Assembly (NCBI RefSeq): GCF_040362765.1 | Contig: NZ_BAABWK010000001.1 | Span: 1,899,501-1,963,500, forward strand | DNA from: Pyruvatibacter sp. HU-CL02332 | GTDB lineage: Bacteria > Pseudomonadota > Alphaproteobacteria > CGMCC-115125 | Reading direction: 5' to 3' | Length of the DNA: 64,000 bases | In this document: positions 16,899-26,854 of the stretch, one piece after another | Layout: every line of letters begins with the position of its first letter | Numbering within the stretch: the first letter of the stretch is position 1 | Position numbers and translations under genes: made by a program | The notes under the pieces: generated by a model | The model's input: only the letters and a program-made list of their open reading frames with translations | What the model was told of the DNA's origin: nothing | Databases searched by the model: none

Positions 16899-19157
16899 GT
16901 GGGTAAGGCAGAGTCACTTGTTGGGATCATTCAGCGGCATCTGATCAGGATGTCGGCGCTGGCTGTCCTGTTGTGCTGTGGGCTGGTGTTCATTGCCTAT
17001 GTGTTGGCAGACACCAAGCAGGAATGGGCTACCGCCGTTGAGCTGCGCGATCCGCGACCCATCGCGGTCAGTCGGCTGCGTCACCAGCTGGGCTATGGCG
17101 GGCTGGTCCATCACTATCTCAATTCGATTTTGCGGCCCGGCCAGTCGCTGGAAGAAACCGCGACATTTGACCTGGGCGCTGTCCGCGGCGCCATGCTGGA
17201 TTTTCAGTCGCTCGAAATGAGCCCCCTGGAACGCACGGCGCTCACAATCATCAACGATGAACTCGATCAGGTGTACATCGCTCTGGAACAGATGGAGCGC
17301 GATGTCTACGCGGGCCTGACGCCGCAAGAGGCCTATGCCCGCTTTGATGTTGACCTCGATCGCATGTCGAACGCGGTTGATACGCTGGCGACGGTGACCT
17401 TTGGCGAGTTTGGCGACGTGCCGCCGCACCATCAGCTATTGTCCGAGTTTGAAGCGGCGATCGGACTGGACGGCATCGTCCACCATGCAAAAGCATTCCT
17501 CCTGACAGCGGACCAGGACCACTCCGACCGGGCCAACGAGGCCGTGATGCGTGCAGAAGCACTGCTCTCTCAGCTACGAGACCGCGCGGTATCAAATGCA
17601 GAGCGCGAGGCCGTACGTGTTATCGGACAGACCGTAAATGACTATGCCGCTGGCATTGCCCTGGCCATTGACATGGTAGAGCAGGGCAAATCTCCGATAG
17701 AAATCGACGATGCCATCCGCGTGGATGACATGCCGGCCATCAGTGCCTACGCGACTCTGATGAGCTTTGAAATGGCTCGTCTGGAACGTGGCACCGAAGC
17801 GGTGGGGCGCGGACTGTTTTCCGCGCAGCTGACGGCAGTCCTGCTTATCATCCTGTTCCTCATTCCTTTCGTCGTTCTGTTCGTGCGCATTTCACTCAGC
17901 CTCATTCGCGTGGTGCCGCAATGGGGTAAGACCCTCAGCATTGTTGCTGACGGTCTGGCAAAAGAAGAATTTGAAAAGAACCAGGACTTCACCGGTCTAC
18001 CGTCGGAGTTGGCGGCGCTGGAAGAGCCATTTGCAGCCATCCGCCGCACGCTTTGGTTCCGCAAGGAGCAGGCGCTTGAAGGCGAGGCCCAGGTGGACTC
18101 CATGGCTGCCGAAACCGAGCAGCTCACAACCAAGATTGCCGGTGTCCGTGACGACCTGCGGACGGCGACCAAGCGTGCGGACGAAGCCGAGAAAGAAGCT
18201 GCCAAGGCCAGCCAGGACGTAGAGATGATGGGCGGGGTCATCGAGGCCATGTCCCATGGCGTGCTTGCGACCCGCGGCTTTGACGGGATCCTGTTCTGGA
18301 ATTTGCGCTTGAGCGAATTGCTCGGCGTTCCCCCGGACTGGTTCTCCCGCGATCGTTCACTTCACGAGTTGTTGCTGTATCTGGCAACCCGCGGCGACTT
18401 TGGGAAAGGTGACCCCACCGAGACTGTGCAGAAAGTGATCAGTTTCGTGGGCGAGAAACTGACCGAAGGTGTCCTGCGCCATGACCTGTCCCTGCAAGGC
18501 GGCGTAGAGCGCGTCATCGCATTGGAAATCGTGCGCCGCGGCGACGGAACCATTGTGTTCTCCGCCACCGACATTACGGCCCGCCATGAACTGGCAGTGG
18601 CCATGGAACAGCAGGCCATTTCCGATCCGCTGACCGGGCTTGCCAACCGCACGGCGCTCAACGACTTCACGTCATCAATGCTGAAGCACGCCAAGCGCTC
18701 CGGCGAGAAGGCGGCGATCCTCGCGCTGGATCTTGATGGGTTCAAACCCATCAACGATCACTACGGCCACGGTGCCGGTGACGAAGTGCTTGTGGAACTG
18801 TCCAACCGCCTGAGCGAAGAAGTGCGCGAAACAGACTTCGTGGCACGAACCGGCGGGGACGAATTCATTCTGGTGCTCCTGCACCTCGATGATGGTCTGG
18901 GCGCGGCACGCTTTGCGACCCGCCTGCTGCGCGCCATCGAAGTGCCGGTTCGCCTGTCATCGGGAGAAGATGTGAGCGTATCCGGTAGCATCGGTATCTC
19001 GGTCTTCCCGGACAACGCGGAAGATCTGGAGCTTCTCTATCGCAATGCTGACGAAGCGCTATATGCCGCCAAAGGTGCCGGGCGTAACTGCGTCAAGACC
19101 TATGACGAGATAGCGGTCATCAGTGAAGACGTGGAAGACGTTGCTGAAAGCGCCTAG
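16899..19157 (+). CDS. Membrane-bound diguanylate cyclase (GGDEF) with periplasmic sensor
   Basis: Makes cyclic di-GMP from GTP. From GTG 16899 (GAGAGG 6 nt upstream; a TTG at 16869 is the alternative) it has 752 residues: membrane helix about 20-40, a helical periplasmic domain about 40-305, a second helix about 315-340, coiled coil about 410-460, a PAS-like domain about 465-570 and a C-terminal GGDEF domain. The active site GGDEF (652-656) is intact and RETD five residues before it is a product-inhibition I-site. No EAL domain. It breaks the usual HPr-ahcY neighbourhood and converges on the HPr gene, 3 bp apart. Confidence 0.92.
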   Translation: MGKAESLVGIIQRHLIRMSALAVLLCCGLVFIAYVLADTKQEWATAVELRDPRPIAVSRLRHQLGYGGLVHHYLNSILRPGQSLEETATFDLGAVRGAMLDFQSLEMSPLERTALTIINDELDQVYIALEQMERDVYAGLTPQEAYARFDVDLDRMSNAVDTLATVTFGEFGDVPPHHQLLSEFEAAIGLDGIVHHAKAFLLTADQDHSDRANEAVMRAEALLSQLRDRAVSNAEREAVRVIGQTVNDYAAGIALAIDMVEQGKSPIEIDDAIRVDDMPAISAYATLMSFEMARLERGTEAVGRGLFSAQLTAVLLIILFLIPFVVLFVRISLSLIRVVPQWGKTLSIVADGLAKEEFEKNQDFTGLPSELAALEEPFAAIRRTLWFRKEQALEGEAQVDSMAAETEQLTTKIAGVRDDLRTATKRADEAEKEAAKASQDVEMMGGVIEAMSHGVLATRGFDGILFWNLRLSELLGVPPDWFSRDRSLHELLLYLATRGDFGKGDPTETVQKVISFVGEKLTEGVLRHDLSLQGGVERVIALEIVRRGDGTIVFSATDITARHELAVAMEQQAISDPLTGLANRTALNDFTSSMLKHAKRSGEKAAILALDLDGFKPINDHYGHGAGDEVLVELSNRLSEEVRETDFVARTGGDEFILVLLHLDDGLGAARFATRLLRAIEVPVRLSSGEDVSVSGSIGISVFPDNAEDLELLYRNADEALYAAKGAGRNCVKTYDEIAVISEDVEDVAESA

Positions 19158-19160
19158 GCG

Positions 19161-19472
19161 TCATTCCTCACCGAAATTATCTGTCACCAGCTTGCTGAGC
19201 GCTTCCATGGCCGCCTCTGCCTGAGGGCCTGACGCCTGCACTTTGATGCCGCAGCCTTTCGAGGCAGCCAGCATCATCAGCCCCATGATCGATGTGCCGG
19301 CAACTGTCTGTCCATCACGGGATACGCGGATATCCGCATCAAATGATTCCGCCAGATTCACAAACCGCGCCGATGCCCGGGCATGCAGGCCACGGGCATT
19401 TGTGATTGTGAGGTCACGGGACAGATTGCCCCCCTGGGGCGTATCGCCCTGCTTGTCGTCCGGCGCACTCAT
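19161..19472 (-). CDS. HPr phosphocarrier protein (nitrogen-type PTS)
   Basis: Phosphocarrier of 103 residues. His30 in ARGLHARAS is the site phosphorylated by enzyme I, and Ser61 in TSIMGLMML is the HprK target; their spacing of 31 matches other HPr proteins. No sugar permease or enzyme I gene is nearby, so this is a regulatory PTS. It is last in the run chvI-chvG-hprK-EIIA-HPr, 48 bp after the EIIA gene. Confidence 0.96.
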   Translation of the reverse strand: MSAPDDKQGDTPQGGNLSRDLTITNARGLHARASARFVNLAESFDADIRVSRDGQTVAGTSIMGLMMLAASKGCGIKVQASGPQAEAAMEALSKLVTDNFGEE

Positions 19473-19520
19473 GGCCCGTGTTTCATCCCTGACCGCCTGA
19501 TGATTGCAGCAGTCTTTTTG

Positions 19521-19925
19521 TTATTTGTCGTTCGCCAGGAGTTCGCTGGCAATGTTGATGTATTTGCGGCCTGATTCCTGCGCCATGGCAGCCGCCTCGG
19601 CAAGAGGTGTATCCACTCTGACGCTGGCAAGCTTGATCAGCATCGGCAGGTTGATGCCTGCCAGCACTTCCACATTGGCCTGCTCCATGACGGAGATGGC
19701 AAGGTTCGACGGTGTGCCGCCGAACATGTCCGTCAGCAAAATGACGCCATCGCCGGTTTCAACAGCGCCGACGGCGGAGATGATCTCCTTGCGGCGCTCC
19801 TCCATGTCGTCATCCGGTCCGATGCAGATGGCGCGGGTATTCGATTGCGGACCAACCACATGCTCCATAGCAGCAGCAAACTCTGTGGCCAGATGTCCGT
19901 GGGTAACAAGTACAAGACCGATCAT
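19521..19925 (-). CDS. PTS system EIIA component, mannose/fructose family
   Basis: A 134-residue EIIA-Man domain with the phosphoacceptor His9 in LVTHGHLA and the GGTPSNLA loop near residue 70. It is a stand-alone domain with no EIIB, C or D components, the form used by alphaproteobacteria for signalling rather than sugar uptake. It lies 163 bp downstream of hprK and 48 bp upstream of the HPr gene; the former gap could hold its own promoter. Confidence 0.95.
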   Translation of the reverse strand: MIGLVLVTHGHLATEFAAAMEHVVGPQSNTRAICIGPDDDMEERRKEIISAVGAVETGDGVILLTDMFGGTPSNLAISVMEQANVEVLAGINLPMLIKLASVRVDTPLAEAAAMAQESGRKYINIASELLANDK

Positions 19926-20088
19926 GTGTCTTCAGTGATCCGTATACGGTGGAATTGAAGCCGTGCCTTGATCCCAAGGAGCGGCGCTGACGTCCAACAC
20001 TTGAGCGTCAAGGATGATCTCAACGCCTTCCGGGGCGATTTGGCAAGAAGATTTGGCGGTATTTGCGCGTAAAGGGTGCCGGGCGGTC

Positions 20089-20556
20089 TCAGCTCATACG
20101 ACCATCGTCGCCGGGAAAGTGCCCCTGGCCGATGGTTTCAAGCGCCAGCGCGAGTTTTTGCGGGGCTGAAACCTCGAATGCTGCCAAGGGGATAACCGGC
20201 AAATCAACGCCATTCACGGTCTCAAAATGAGGCTCCGCAATACGCGGGAGGGCTTGGTTCGGCGTCATATCCACAATCAGGGCAACTGGAAAAAGTTTGG
20301 CATCCGCCGGCACCGCACGACTGACAATGCCCAGACCCCGGACCTCAAGAAGCCCTTTGAGGACATTGGGGCCCGACGCGTAAACATGCGACCCCGCGCC
20401 TGACAGGATCACCTGATCATCGGCAATGAGCCATGCATCCGCGTAGGTCTCCAGAAAACGGAAGGCAAGGTCGGACTTGCCCGACCCTGAAGGGCCGCGC
20501 AGCAAGGCGGCGCGTCCGCGACGGGCGACGCAGGTTGCGTGATGCGTGTCCGTCAT
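20089..20556 (-). CDS. hprK: Short HPr kinase/phosphorylase
   Basis: Phosphorylates HPr on the regulatory Ser. At 155 residues it is the truncated alphaproteobacterial form that keeps only the catalytic C-terminal domain. Walker A GPSGSGKSDL covers residues 21-30; DDQVIL and a GLGIV segment follow, as in HprK. Its ATG overlaps the chvG stop by 4 bp, tying PTS control to the ChvGI system, an arrangement known in rhizobia and Brucella. Confidence 0.94.
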   Translation of the reverse strand: MTDTHHATCVARRGRAALLRGPSGSGKSDLAFRFLETYADAWLIADDQVILSGAGSHVYASGPNVLKGLLEVRGLGIVSRAVPADAKLFPVALIVDMTPNQALPRIAEPHFETVNGVDLPVIPLAAFEVSAPQKLALALETIGQGHFPGDDGRMS

Positions 20557-22319
20557 TTGGCCGGCAGGCGAATGATGAAGCGGGCACCTGTCGTCTTGCC
20601 GTTCTCATCTGTCGCGTTTTCCGCGTCCAGCGACCCACCAAGGGCCTGCATGATCTGCCGCGAAATGGAGAGGCCAAGACCGGAGTTCTTGCCAAAGGCA
20701 TCAGGCTCGGGCCGGTCTGTGTAAAATCGTTTGAAAATCGTCTCGAGGTTTTCAGGTCGAATGCCCGGGCCGCTGTCTTCCACCGTGATGTCGATATCAC
20801 CGCCATTGCGCTTGATCGCCAGCACCACCGTGCCGCCGTCAGGGCTGAAGGACACGGCATTGTCCACAAGGTTGGCAAGCACCTGCCCGAACCGTAGTTC
20901 GATCACTTCAGCAACAAATGGCTGGGTGGACGGTGTGGACGTATCAAAGGTCACGCGGACACCGCGGGTCTCAGCACCATCGCGCGACTGGGTGTAGTTC
21001 CGCACAAAGGTCGCCAGAACCTCCGTCAGATCAATGGGGACGGCCTCAGCGCGGCTCATTTCAGCATCAATGCGGCTGGCTTCTGAGATGTCTGTAATCA
21101 GACGATCAAGCCGTGTCACATCATCCGCAATGATTGCGCGTAGCTGTTCGCGCGCCTTGTCATCCTTTGCGATGGATAATGTCTCGATGGCGCTGCGCAA
21201 GGAGGTAAGGGGGTTCTTGAGTTCATGGGCCACGTCCGCCGCAAACCGTTCGGTCGCGTCAATGCGGGCGTACAGCTCGCGCGTCATGTCACGCAGCGTG
21301 CCCGATAGCTCGCCGATCTCATCGCGCCTGTCACGAAAATCTGGAATTTCTACGCGCGTGTGCCGCTGGTGGCGCACACGTTCGGCTGCTTCTGCCAGCC
21401 GGCGGATCGGTGCTGCAATCGTGCCCGCAAGCAGGATGGCCAGCAGCACGGACACGACCATCAGCACGCCGAACACCCGCAACACGGCCATGCGTTCCGC
21501 GCGCACCAGGGCGTCGATGTCGCCCCCTTCAGTGGAGAGCAACAGCGCGCCCATCACCGCCTTGAAACGCTGAACCGGCACGGCAATCGACACAATCAAC
21601 TGCCCGCGATCATTCTCGCGCACCATGCTGGTGGGCTCTGCGCGCAATGCACCGCGCACTTCCTTGTAGCTGAGGCCCTTGTCGCCCGGCAGCTCTTCAT
21701 AAGGGGGAACATCCGAGCCGCGCAGGAGGCCGGACACAAGCACGTTGAACCAGTCGACAAGCGTGAAGTCGTCATCCTGCGGCGGTGGCAGCTCGTATGA
21801 AATAACGTCGCGCCCGGTATCGATGAACTGTGAGTCCACAACGATGACGCCGTTGGTGTTGTAGAGCCGCGCCCGGGCATCCGTGGGCAAGACGAGGCGC
21901 CGCAGAATGGCGGCTGCGCGCTGTGGGTCAATCGGGGCCTGACGGGCAGCAACCGTCAGATCAATCTGCGGGATCGGGCCATCGGGCACGATGATCTGTG
22001 TTTCAAGCTCAATGGTCGCAGCCTCTGCCAGCGCGCCGGCAATGATCTCGCCCTGCGCGCGCAGGTTCTGCACCCTTTGGTCAATCAGCCCGGCCTGAAA
22101 CTGGTTCACATACAAAATGCCCGCGGCCAGCAAAGCCAGCGCCAGCACGTTGAAGGCCACAATGCGGCGGGTGAGGGTGGAGAAACGCCCGCGCACCTGA
22201 AGGTCATTGAGTGTCCGCCGCGCCCGCGCGGTGAGGGGCATGACGAAATCGCGCGCTGAAGCCAGCCAGCCGGGGAGCCGACCGTTGCTGCTGCTGGAAC
22301 TGCGCGGTGTGTCCGCCAT
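20553..22319 (-). CDS. chvG: ChvG (ExoS/BvrS) sensor histidine kinase
   Basis: Inner-membrane sensor of 588 residues. A first membrane helix is at about 52-75, then a periplasmic domain to about 270, a second helix (about 275-300), a HAMP domain with TIAAPIRRLAEAAERV, the H-box DVAHELKNPL (His365), N-box NLVDNA, and G-boxes DSGPGI and GLGLSI. In rhizobia and Agrobacterium ChvG senses acid or envelope stress and phosphorylates ChvI. It starts 8 bp after chvI and overlaps hprK. Confidence 0.95.
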   Translation of the reverse strand: MADTPRSSSSSNGRLPGWLASARDFVMPLTARARRTLNDLQVRGRFSTLTRRIVAFNVLALALLAAGILYVNQFQAGLIDQRVQNLRAQGEIIAGALAEAATIELETQIIVPDGPIPQIDLTVAARQAPIDPQRAAAILRRLVLPTDARARLYNTNGVIVVDSQFIDTGRDVISYELPPPQDDDFTLVDWFNVLVSGLLRGSDVPPYEELPGDKGLSYKEVRGALRAEPTSMVRENDRGQLIVSIAVPVQRFKAVMGALLLSTEGGDIDALVRAERMAVLRVFGVLMVVSVLLAILLAGTIAAPIRRLAEAAERVRHQRHTRVEIPDFRDRRDEIGELSGTLRDMTRELYARIDATERFAADVAHELKNPLTSLRSAIETLSIAKDDKAREQLRAIIADDVTRLDRLITDISEASRIDAEMSRAEAVPIDLTEVLATFVRNYTQSRDGAETRGVRVTFDTSTPSTQPFVAEVIELRFGQVLANLVDNAVSFSPDGGTVVLAIKRNGGDIDITVEDSGPGIRPENLETIFKRFYTDRPEPDAFGKNSGLGLSISRQIMQALGGSLDAENATDENGKTTGARFIIRLPAK

Positions 22320-22327
22320 GGGCTTTG

Positions 22328-23068
22328 CTACTCTTCCTTGTAGCGATAACCGACGCCATACAGCGTTTCGATGGCGTCAAACTCAGTATCAACGGCCTTG
22401 AACTTTTTACGCAGCCGCTTGATGTGGCTGTCGATGGTGCGGTCATCCACATAGACCTGATCGTCATATGCCGCATCCATAAGTGCGTCACGGCTCTTCA
22501 CATAGCCGGGCCGCTGCGCCAGGGAGTGCAGGATCAGGAATTCGGTCACCGTCAGTGTCACCGGCTTGCCGCCCCATGTGCAGGCGTGGCGCTCGGGATC
22601 CATCTCCAGCCGTCCGCGCTCAATCACACCCTGGGCTTCGGTTGTGGAGGTCAGTTCGCCATTGCTGTTGGAACTTTTTCCGTTGCCGTTGCCCGAGCTG
22701 TCCTTGGGCGACCCGCGCCGCAGGACGGCACGAATGCGCTCAATCAACAGGCGCTGGGAGAACGGCTTCTTGATGTAATCATCCGCGCCCAGCTTGAGGC
22801 CGAACAGTTCATCAATCTCGTCGTCCTTGGAGGTCAGGAAAATGACCGGCATCTCGCTGGTCTGGCGCAGCTTGCGCAGCAGTTCCATGCCGTCCATGCG
22901 CGGCATCTTGATGTCGAACACGCCAACATCGCACGGCTTGCCAGCCAGCCCCTCAAGGGCGGCAGCGCCGTCGCTATAGGTGCGCACGGTGAAGCCTTCC
23001 GCTTCCAGTGCCATTTGCACCGATGTCAGGATGTTGCGGTCATCGTCCACCAGGGCAACTGTGGGCAT
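22328..23068 (-). CDS. chvI: ChvI (BvrR) response regulator
   Basis: OmpR-family regulator of 246 residues: receiver domain with acidic pocket DDD (8-10), phospho-site Asp52 ([11 protein letters not shown]) and conserved Lys in IKKPF; then a linker rich in Ser, Asn and Gly (about 125-140); then a winged-helix domain ending [14 protein letters not shown] and GVGYRYKEE. It is the first gene of the chvI-chvG-hprK-PTS run and divergent from pckA, as in many Hyphomicrobiales. Confidence 0.96.
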   Translation of the reverse strand: MPTVALVDDDRNILTSVQMALEAEGFTVRTYSDGAAALEGLAGKPCDVGVFDIKMPRMDGMELLRKLRQTSEMPVIFLTSKDDEIDELFGLKLGADDYIKKPFSQRLLIERIRAVLRRGSPKDSSGNGNGKSSNSNGELTSTTEAQGVIERGRLEMDPERHACTWGGKPVTLTVTEFLILHSLAQRPGYVKSRDALMDAAYDDQVYVDDRTIDSHIKRLRKKFKAVDTEFDAIETLYGVGYRYKEE

Positions 23069-23683
23069 GGGGGAGTTCGCCTTCTTCTCATTCGCTGAAA
23101 TTCATGTCGTCGATGGTGCAGGACCGATCGCAGACCGCAGATATCTGCGGGGAATCGGGCATCAAGATGACGCGTTCATGTTGTAGCGCCTTATTTCGCC
23201 GGGCCAAAGTGCCTGTGCAACGCCGCAGAGACTCACTAAGCGCGGGAGCCAATGTCCACTAACTGCGAATCCGTTGCAGATTCCACACGCTGCTTTGCTC
23301 CCGGTAACCGCAATTCCCGAAAATCGTCGCCGCCTGTTGCGCAACATTATGACGCGGCATATTTTGACGGCGCTTGAAGACCGAATTTGGCTAAGCCCTG
23401 AATTTTTATGGGAAATCTGCGGTTTTTCACGCATCCCTGAAAAGACGTGGACAGTGCCCGGGTTGGCGCGATGCGTGCATCAGGTCAAAGACCACCGGCG
23501 TTGCACCAAAAAGCGGCTCGAATTGCGGCTTTTGTGGATCGACTCTGTAGCGCCAAAGCGTTAAGCCACGCTGCATTCACGCAGCGGAACTAGGGCGGAT
23601 TGTCCGCCACGCAGACAGACATCAGGTTCGCTTCCCGCGCGACACAAGATCCGCAGCGGGGCGACGTTAAGGAGACGACGAAG
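23069..23683. other. 615-bp divergent intergenic region chvI/pckA
   Basis: Carries the promoters of both chvI and pckA. It is more A/T-rich in its middle (23380-23440), with a TTGACG hexamer near 23362 that could be a pckA -35 element, but no convincing -10 partner. Short open frames here (for example 23274-23564) look non-coding. No terminator or repeat seen. Confidence 0.5.
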
Positions 23684-25297
23684 GTGACACAGACCGGTCC
23701 TAAGGTTTCAAGCTACGGCCTCGATAAAATGGGCTTTTCCGACATCAGGGCTCAACACTGGAACCATGGCGCCGCGTCCCTCGTCGAAATGTCTCTGGAG
23801 CGCACCGAAGGCAAGCTCGCCGCTGAAGGCCCGCTTGTCGTCAAGACCGGCTCCCACACCGGCCGTTCCGCTCAGGACAAATTCATCGTTCGCACCGACG
23901 ACACCGAGAACACCATCTGGTGGGACAACAACAAGGGCATGACCCAGGAGGCCTTCGACACCCTCCACGCTGACATGCTGGCCCACGCCAAAGGCAAAGA
24001 GCTTTTCGTGCAGGACCTGTTCGGCGGTGCCGACAAGGACCACCGTTTGCCAACTCGCGTTGTCACCGAGTTTGCCTGGCACTCGCTGTTCATTCAGCAC
24101 CTGCTGATCGAGCCGACCAGCGAAGAGCTTGAAACCTTCGAGCCGCAGTTCAAGATCATCGATCTGCCAAGCTTCAAGGCTGACCCTGAGCGCCATGGCT
24201 GCCGCTCTGAAACAGTGATCGCCTGCGACTTCACCAATCAGGTCGTCCTGATTGCCGGCACGTCCTATGCAGGCGAAATGAAGAAGTCCGTCTTCTCCAT
24301 GCTCAACTACAAGCTGCCGCCGAAAAAGATCATGCCGATGCACTGCTCGGTCAACACCGGCAAGGACGGCGACAGCGCCATCTTCTTCGGCCTCTCCGGC
24401 ACCGGCAAGACAACGCTCTCAGCTGATCCCGACCGCAAGCTCATCGGTGATGACGAGCACGGCTGGGGACCAAACGGCCTCTTCAACTTTGAAGGCGGCT
24501 GCTACGCCAAGATGATCAAGCTCTCTGCGACAGCAGAACCTGAAATCTTCTCCACCACAAAGCGCTTTGCGACCGTGCTCGAAAATGTGGTGATGGACGA
24601 GGACACCCGCCAGCTTGATTTCAACGACGCGACCCTGACGGAAAACACCCGCGGCGCGTATCCGATCAAATATATTCCTAATGCCAGCCTGTCGGGCATT
24701 ACCGGCCAGCCCAACACCATCATCATGCTTACAGCTGATGCCTTCGGTGTGCTGCCCCCTATCGCCAAGCTCACGCCGAGCCAGGCCATGTATCACTTCC
24801 TGTCCGGCTATACCGCCAAGGTTGCCGGCACTGAAAAGGGCGTGACCGAGCCGGAAGCCACGTTCTCAACCTGCTTTGGTGCGCCCTTCATGTCGCGCCA
24901 CCCAAGCGAATACGGCAATCTGCTGCGTGATCTCATCCATGAGCACAAAGTGAACTGCTGGCTTGTGAACACCGGCTGGACCGGCGGCGTCTATGGCGTT
25001 GGCCACCGTATGCCGATCAAGGAAACACGTGCGCTTCTCAATGCCGCTCTTGATGGCAGCCTGATGAATGCGGACATGCGCACCGACGCCAACTTCGGCT
25101 TCGAAGTGCCTGTTTCAGTGCATGGTGTTGATGATCGCCTGCTGAACCCGCGTGACACATGGGCCGATGGCGATGCCTACGACAAGCAGGCCCGCGCTCT
25201 GGTCAACATGTTCATCGAAAACTTCCAGAAGTTTGAAGAGCACGTTGATCCGGATGTCCGTGAAGCAGCTCCGGCATCTGCCGCCGCTGCTGAATAA
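23684..25297 (+). CDS. pckA: Phosphoenolpyruvate carboxykinase (ATP)
   Basis: Converts oxaloacetate and ATP to phosphoenolpyruvate, the first step of gluconeogenesis. GTG 23684 is chosen because TAAGGAG lies 9 nt upstream and it gives 537 residues, the usual family length; the open frame continues 28 codons further up without a ribosome site. Motifs: [10 protein letters not shown], the P-loop [11 protein letters not shown], the metal-binding DDEHGW and NTGWTGG with RMPIKETR. Divergent from chvI, the regulator reported to control it in rhizobia. Confidence 0.97.
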   Translation: MTQTGPKVSSYGLDKMGFSDIRAQHWNHGAASLVEMSLERTEGKLAAEGPLVVKTGSHTGRSAQDKFIVRTDDTENTIWWDNNKGMTQEAFDTLHADMLAHAKGKELFVQDLFGGADKDHRLPTRVVTEFAWHSLFIQHLLIEPTSEELETFEPQFKIIDLPSFKADPERHGCRSETVIACDFTNQVVLIAGTSYAGEMKKSVFSMLNYKLPPKKIMPMHCSVNTGKDGDSAIFFGLSGTGKTTLSADPDRKLIGDDEHGWGPNGLFNFEGGCYAKMIKLSATAEPEIFSTTKRFATVLENVVMDEDTRQLDFNDATLTENTRGAYPIKYIPNASLSGITGQPNTIIMLTADAFGVLPPIAKLTPSQAMYHFLSGYTAKVAGTEKGVTEPEATFSTCFGAPFMSRHPSEYGNLLRDLIHEHKVNCWLVNTGWTGGVYGVGHRMPIKETRALLNAALDGSLMNADMRTDANFGFEVPVSVHGVDDRLLNPRDTWADGDAYDKQARALVNMFIENFQKFEEHVDPDVREAAPASAAAAE

Positions 25298-25315
25298 CCG
25301 CGCGACACCAAAGTT

Positions 25316-26854
25316 ATGCCTCACAAGGGAGCCGTTGCCGCAGGCCATCAGGTCACAGCGGCAGCGGCTTCTGAGCTTCTGGAGGATGGCGGCAACGCAT
25401 TTGATGCCGCCATTGCAGCCTTGCTGGCAGCCTGTGTCGCCGAGCCGGTGCTCGCGTCGCCCGGCGGCGGTGGTTTCCTCACCGCCCGCTCCAAGGGCGA
25501 AACCCGCGTCTTCGATTTTTTTGCCCAGACCCCGCGCCGCAAACGGTCGCAGGGCGACATAGACTTTCGCGAAGTCCATGTGGATTTCGGCAGTGTCACC
25601 CAGGCCTTTCACATAGGGCTTGGTGCTGCAGCGGCTCCCGGGTTCCTGCCGGGCATCTTTGCGGTGCATGAGCGTCTGGGGCGTGTCCCCATGACCCGTA
25701 TCGCAGAACCTGCAATTCGAGCCGCAAAGGAAGGCGTGTCGATCACAGAATTTCAGGCCTATCTCTTTGGTGTGGTGGACCCCATCCTCAAGGCAACGCC
25801 ACAGCTGCGCGATCTGTTTACAGACGATGAGGGCGAGCTGCTCAAAGCGGGTGCTCTACAGAAGAACCCCCACCTCGCGGACGCCTTTGATGCCCTTTCC
25901 CGTGAAGGCCTGGTGCTGGCCACCAAGGGCGAAATCGCGCAGGCGATGGCGCGTCAGGCGGAAGACGCAGGCGGCCACCTCACCCTTGATGATTTTCGGT
26001 TTTACGAAACTGCCACCCGCGCCCCCCTCGTGGCCCATGCCGGTGACCTGATGATCGAGACGGCACCGCCACCGTCGTCAGGCGGTATCATGGTTGCCCT
26101 GGGGCTGGACCGCCTTGAAGCCTCTCACAAACGCAAGCGCGTGCCGGCCCAGGACTTGGCGGCAGCCCTGCTGTGGATGAACGCCCTGCGTGAGCAATGC
26201 AATGGTGACCCGGATGCGCTGGTGGCGATACGCGCCGAACTGAAGAAACCAGCCAAGCAACGCCCGCAGGCCTTGCGTGGGACAACCCATGTCAGCGTGG
26301 TGGATGCAGATGGAAACGCAGCCTCTGCCACCGTCTCCAACGGCGAAGGCTGTGGCGCTCTCGTGCCCGGTTGCGGCTTCATGCTCAACAACATGTTGGG
26401 CGAAGACGACATCAATCCAGGCGGCTTCCATCAGTGGGCGGAGAACATGCGCATGTGCTCCATGATGGCGCCGATGCTCGCCCATGATGACAGAGGCGGC
26501 GTTACGGCTCTGGGGTCCGGCGGGTCAAACCGCATCCGCTCGGCGCTGCTGCAAACAGTCATTCTGCTGGCCCGTGGCGCACACGCGGAAGACGCCGTCA
26601 TGCATCCACGGATTCATGTAGAAGGGACACGGGCCGACGGTGTTGAGAATGATGGCCCACCCGCCAAACTCAGCTTCGAAGAAGGCTGGCCGGACGCCGA
26701 ACGCGACGCCATGAGCAAGGAGTTCGACATTGTCGAGCCCTGGGGCGAGCCCAACATGTTCTTCGGCGGCGTCCACATTGCGTCATGCGACGCGAATGGT
26801 GTCATGGAAGGCGCCGGCGACCCGCGTCGGGCGGGTGTTTTCCAGAAGATCTAA
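25316..26854 (+). CDS. Gamma-glutamyltransferase family protein
   Basis: Ntn-hydrolase family enzyme of 512 residues that cleaves or transfers gamma-glutamyl groups, for instance from glutathione. The N-terminal GGNAFDAAIAA and SPGGGGFL motifs are present. Autoprocessing is expected before Thr323 in GTTHVSVVD, leaving a small subunit with PGCGFMLNNML and GSGGSNRIRSA. No signal peptide is visible, so it may be cytoplasmic, unlike classical GGT. It starts 18 bp after pckA and may be co-transcribed. Its stop overlaps the convergent neighbour by 4 bp. Confidence 0.88.
   Translation: MPHKGAVAAGHQVTAAAASELLEDGGNAFDAAIAALLAACVAEPVLASPGGGGFLTARSKGETRVFDFFAQTPRRKRSQGDIDFREVHVDFGSVTQAFHIGLGAAAAPGFLPGIFAVHERLGRVPMTRIAEPAIRAAKEGVSITEFQAYLFGVVDPILKATPQLRDLFTDDEGELLKAGALQKNPHLADAFDALSREGLVLATKGEIAQAMARQAEDAGGHLTLDDFRFYETATRAPLVAHAGDLMIETAPPPSSGGIMVALGLDRLEASHKRKRVPAQDLAAALLWMNALREQCNGDPDALVAIRAELKKPAKQRPQALRGTTHVSVVDADGNAASATVSNGEGCGALVPGCGFMLNNMLGEDDINPGGFHQWAENMRMCSMMAPMLAHDDRGGVTALGSGGSNRIRSALLQTVILLARGAHAEDAVMHPRIHVEGTRADGVENDGPPAKLSFEEGWPDAERDAMSKEFDIVEPWGEPNMFFGGVHIASCDANGVMEGAGDPRRAGVFQKI

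Noticed and set aside
23274-23564. 96-codon frame between chvI and pckA
   Set aside because: No ribosome site, no recognisable domain, and it sits in a promoter region.
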